From Oscillospiraceae bacterium (GTDB taxonomy: Bacteria > Bacillota > Clostridia > Oscillospirales > Oscillospiraceae), in contig SVLT01000009.1 of the NCBI GenBank assembly GCA_015067845.1, forward strand, positions 26,510-90,509: a DNA stretch of 64,000 bases. Direction: 5' to 3'. Below are positions 61,960 through 64,000 of this stretch, piece by piece. Under the pieces are notes generated by a model. The model did no database searches. It was not told where the DNA came from and was given only the letters and a program-made list of their open reading frames with translations. The translations under genes were made by a program, and so were the position numbers. Each line of letters begins with the position of its first letter. Positions within the stretch are counted from its first letter, which is position 1.

Positions 61960-63381
61960 ATGAAAAAAACTATAGCCGCTTTGATTGCTTTTGCCATGAT
62001 CGTATTCATGGTTCCTGCCGTGTGTGCAAGCGCAGAAAGCAGCAACCCCGGTGCGATTATTCCGGTCCAAAGCGGAACAGAATCCATTACTGAAACCGGT
62101 GCGGTGGAGTTCTTCTATACCCCCGAAGCGGACGGTGTTCTGTCCGTCACCCTGTCCGGCGATCCCGGCTACAAGATTTGGGTCTATCGGGCTTCGGATG
62201 GAGGAAGTGTTGGCTTGTCCAAGCGCGGTGCTGCAGAGGCTACCTATGCGTATGACCTGGAAGGCGGTGTTGCTTACCGCGTACGCATCGTCGGCTACTA
62301 TAATTGGGCTGAGGCGGCGGCTACCATTACATACGCAGCTTCCTTTGAAGCAAAGCAGATTGTGGTTGCTCCTGTGCAGATCGATAAATCCGATACGGTT
62401 CTGACCTTGGGTGTCAATACAGTTGACCTGTTGGAGAATACCGTTGTTTCTCTGTATGATTTTGTTCCTGCAGAGTCCGGTGTGTACACCATCACGGTGG
62501 GTGGCAATGTGACCATGGCCACCTACGGCTTTGCTGCGTGGAATAAGGTCACCGAGGCGGAAAACGGCGTGATCATTCACACCGCTACCGCTGCGAATCA
62601 GACCATCATGATCGGTTTGACTGCCGATACGCCTTCTGTCACCGTTACCATTGAAAAGACCGGTGATTATACCGAGATTGCACAAAATGCGTATGTGAAC
62701 TATGCTCCCAGCTGCCCGGTCGCATCCGACTTTGAGATTCCTGCTGACCTTGTGAGCATTGACCTGAAAAAGGAACACATTGTGGTCCTGGGCAACGACG
62801 GCTACTACCATCTGGGCACGGCGGACGGCCCCATTGTCTATGCCAATCTGAACAATGACCAGTTCACCCTGGAGATTCTGTATGATGCTGGCGCGCCCAT
62901 CACCATGCGTGGTATTTATACGGACGAAAACGGCGCAGTGCATTATTACGACTTCATGAGCATGATCACCGACAACTACTACCAATACAGCAAGGAAAAT
63001 GATTACCATCCCCTGAACAAGGACCTGATGATCTTCCTGAAAGCCTACGGTAAGAGCCAGGGTTGGTACAATGCCAGCACCTCCCGCTTCGAGGTGATCC
63101 GGGGCGGCGAGTTCCTGGAAGAGTCTGCATGGCTGGCAAGCTGCTACAGCACGGTTTCCAGTGTGGAGGTTCCCGGCGGCGATACTCCCGGCGGCGATAC
63201 TCCCGGCGGCGATACTCCCGGTGGCGATACTCCCGGTGGCGATACTCCTGATGGCGATACTCCTGATGGCGGCGATACTCCTGATGATGCCGGCGATGTT
63301 GGCATCATGGGCGCGGTGATCACAATGGTGATCTCTGCGATCTGCGGCACGGCCGTTGTTGTCAAAAAGAAAGAATTCTAA
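61960..63381 (+). CDS. Exported DGYYH-module protein with GGDTP repeats and C-terminal membrane anchor
   Basis: A protein of 473 residues. Signal peptide about 1-27 (ending VCASAES, signal peptidase I type). Two pre-peptidase-like beta domains at about 40-130 and 145-240 (VEFFYTPEADGVLSVTLSGD, SLYDFVPAESGVYTITVGG). The DGYYH module starts at D280 (DGYYHLGTADGPIVYANL), contains HPLNKDLMIFLKAYG and closes with SAWLASCYS. Next comes the GGDTP repeat tract (about 406-441), and a hydrophobic helix with V-V-K-K-K-E-F at the end, so the protein is held by its C-terminus. It begins a new transcription unit. Confidence 0.78.
   Translation: MKKTIAALIAFAMIVFMVPAVCASAESSNPGAIIPVQSGTESITETGAVEFFYTPEADGVLSVTLSGDPGYKIWVYRASDGGSVGLSKRGAAEATYAYDLEGGVAYRVRIVGYYNWAEAAATITYAASFEAKQIVVAPVQIDKSDTVLTLGVNTVDLLENTVVSLYDFVPAESGVYTITVGGNVTMATYGFAAWNKVTEAENGVIIHTATAANQTIMIGLTADTPSVTVTIEKTGDYTEIAQNAYVNYAPSCPVASDFEIPADLVSIDLKKEHIVVLGNDGYYHLGTADGPIVYANLNNDQFTLEILYDAGAPITMRGIYTDENGAVHYYDFMSMITDNYYQYSKENDYHPLNKDLMIFLKAYGKSQGWYNASTSRFEVIRGGEFLEESAWLASCYSTVSSVEVPGGDTPGGDTPGGDTPGGDTPGGDTPDGDTPDGGDTPDDAGDVGIMGAVITMVISAICGTAVVVKKKEF
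63175..63282 (+). repeat. 15-bp tandem repeat encoding GGDTP
   Basis: Six 15-base units (GGCGGCGATACTCCC and close variants) and a final 18-base unit encode (G/D)GDTP repeats, a flexible wall-spanning linker before the membrane helix. Nearly identical units allow copy-number change. Confidence 0.9.
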
Positions 63382-63410
63382 GTAATATACTTATATTTGG
63401 AGGAAATAAA

Positions 63411-63851
63411 ATGAAATCTTTTAAGAAAATTTTGGCTTTGGTATTGTCGTTGATGTTGGTTCTGTGCCTTTGCGCCTGCAACCCGTCCACAGAGGACGCA
63501 ACCGGCGACAGCACCGGCAGCACACCTGCCAGCAGCAGTACGCCCCTAAACCCCGACGATGGTAATACCGAGGACCAGCTCCCGGACGGAATTCAGTACA
63601 AGGTCAAGGTCGTAGATGAGGAAGGAAATCCCATTGTGGGTGTGTATGTGCAGCTTTGCACCGAAGAGACCTGCCTGATGCCCGTCAAGACGGATGAAGC
63701 AGGCGTTGCAGTATTCACTCCTGCCGAAGAGGAAGCGTACCATGCCAAGTTCACCAAAGTTCCGGAAGGTTACGAGGCAGATGCTGAGGACTTCTATTTC
63801 GCAGAGAGCGAAACCGAGCTGACCATCGTATTGAAGGCCATTTCCGGTTAA
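63411..63851 (+). CDS. Small lipoprotein consisting of one Cna-B/transthyretin-like domain
   Basis: A protein of 146 residues; GGAGG precedes the start. Lipobox LCAC with C23, then a Ser/Thr/Asp linker (24-60). Residues about 62-146 are one sandwich domain, YKVKVVDEEGNPIVGVYVQL through VPEGYEADAEDFYF, the same unit found at the N-terminus of three larger cluster proteins. It has two extra cysteines in LCTEETC, which could form a disulfide and be a substrate of the TlpA-like proteins (inference). 29 bases after the previous gene. Confidence 0.75.
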   Translation: MKSFKKILALVLSLMLVLCLCACNPSTEDATGDSTGSTPASSSTPLNPDDGNTEDQLPDGIQYKVKVVDEEGNPIVGVYVQLCTEETCLMPVKTDEAGVAVFTPAEEEAYHAKFTKVPEGYEADAEDFYFAESETELTIVLKAISG

Positions 63852-63875
63852 TGTATGCAATAATCCCCGGTGGTT

Positions 63876-63900
63876 TGAAGTGACCCCAAAAAGTTAGACA
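63876..63900. mobile_element. Terminal inverted repeat of an IS3-family element
   Basis: TGAAGTGACCCCAAAAAGTT and the following AGACA fit the T-G-start, GACCCC-x-AAAAGTT-x-GACA ends of IS3-family (IS150 group) elements. The element extends beyond the window. Confidence 0.65.
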
Positions 63901-63921
63901 AATATTTCTAACCCAAATTGT

Positions 63922-64000
63922 TTAAGCTGCCGAAAGGGCTTGCTGTCTGTGTAATGCAGGTGGCAAGCCCTTTAGTCTTGCCTTAATTCGCCGGTTGTTG
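63922..64000 (-). CDS. IS3-family transposase OrfB, C-terminal end (partial)
   Basis: The minus-strand frame from the window edge encodes NNRRIKARLKGLPPALHRQQ, then ALSAA and a stop (TAA, 63924-63922). The N-N-x-R-I-K-x-x-L-K-G-L-x-P motif is the usual end of IS3-family DDE transposases, just inside the terminal repeat. The rest lies outside, so whether the copy is active cannot be told. Confidence 0.8.
   Translation of the reverse strand, partial: NNRRIKARLKGLPPALHRQQALSAA

Noticed and set aside
63175..63282. CRISPR-like direct repeats
   Set aside because: Units are contiguous 15-mers in frame with a coding sequence, without spacers.

Overview
The window looks like chromosome from a low-to-mid-GC Gram-positive gut anaerobe, most probably of the Oscillospiraceae/Ruminococcaceae (Clostridia). 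This rests on gene content and not on a marker gene: lysine made through diaminopimelate dehydrogenase under an L-box riboswitch, pyrophosphate-dependent phosphofructokinase, HPr kinase, a DUF6472 protein, strong AGGAGG ribosome binding sites, canonical TTGACA/TATAAT promoters, and many Clostridia-type exported lipoproteins. No rRNA, tRNA, CRISPR array or complete mobile element was seen.

Layout. 1-8.9 kb: the end of one exported protein gene and a 1701-residue surface protein translationally coupled to it, two small membrane proteins (a terpene-cyclase-like one and an Lgt-like one), and a BspA-type leucine-rich-repeat surface protein. 8.9-14.5 kb: a split chromate-transporter pair, a YD-repeat lipoprotein, and a sugar oxidoreductase/isomerase pair facing its own AraC regulator. 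14.5-18.1 kb: dapA-ddh-lysA behind a lysine riboswitch. 18.2-27.4 kb: a long housekeeping operon trkH-trkA-rRNA methyltransferase-dprA-topA-trmFO-plsX-rnc. 27.5-33.3 kb: glycolysis and its control (pfp with a creatininase homologue, fba, hprK, RluA-type synthase). 33.3-43.4 kb: small regulators, folate cyclo-ligase, DUF1643, a YfcE-like phosphodiesterase, DUF6472, a large lipoprotein, acetyltransferase, DUF554, a ferredoxin-type aldo/keto reductase and a YwaF-like membrane protein. 43.5-48.4 kb: two tandemly duplicated DegT-family aminotransferases with an amidohydrolase, then an internally duplicated GNAT enzyme. 48.5-55.1 kb: a probable sugar-acid catabolic cluster (LarA homologue, PHP hydrolase, Gnd, PfkB kinase; divergent AraC and RpiB/LacAB isomerase).

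55.4-63.9 kb is the most unusual part: five consecutive exported proteins built from one shared kit of domains. The kit comprises an N-terminal transthyretin/Cna-B-like sandwich (four of five), a TlpA-like thioredoxin domain with a CxxC (two), pre-peptidase-like beta domains, and a recurring module that starts DGYYH..G.A.GP and ends W-(L/M)-x-x-C (four copies in three proteins). It reads as an extracytoplasmic, possibly redox-linked, surface system that I cannot match to a named one. The window ends inside an IS3-family element.

Intergenic space also carries two roughly 116-136 bp palindrome-rich repeats bounded by the same imperfect inverted termini (TGTCATTGCGA/TCGGAATGACA), and hairpin terminators after most transcription units. 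Coordinates and starts were chosen by reading ribosome binding sites and overlaps; no database search was run.
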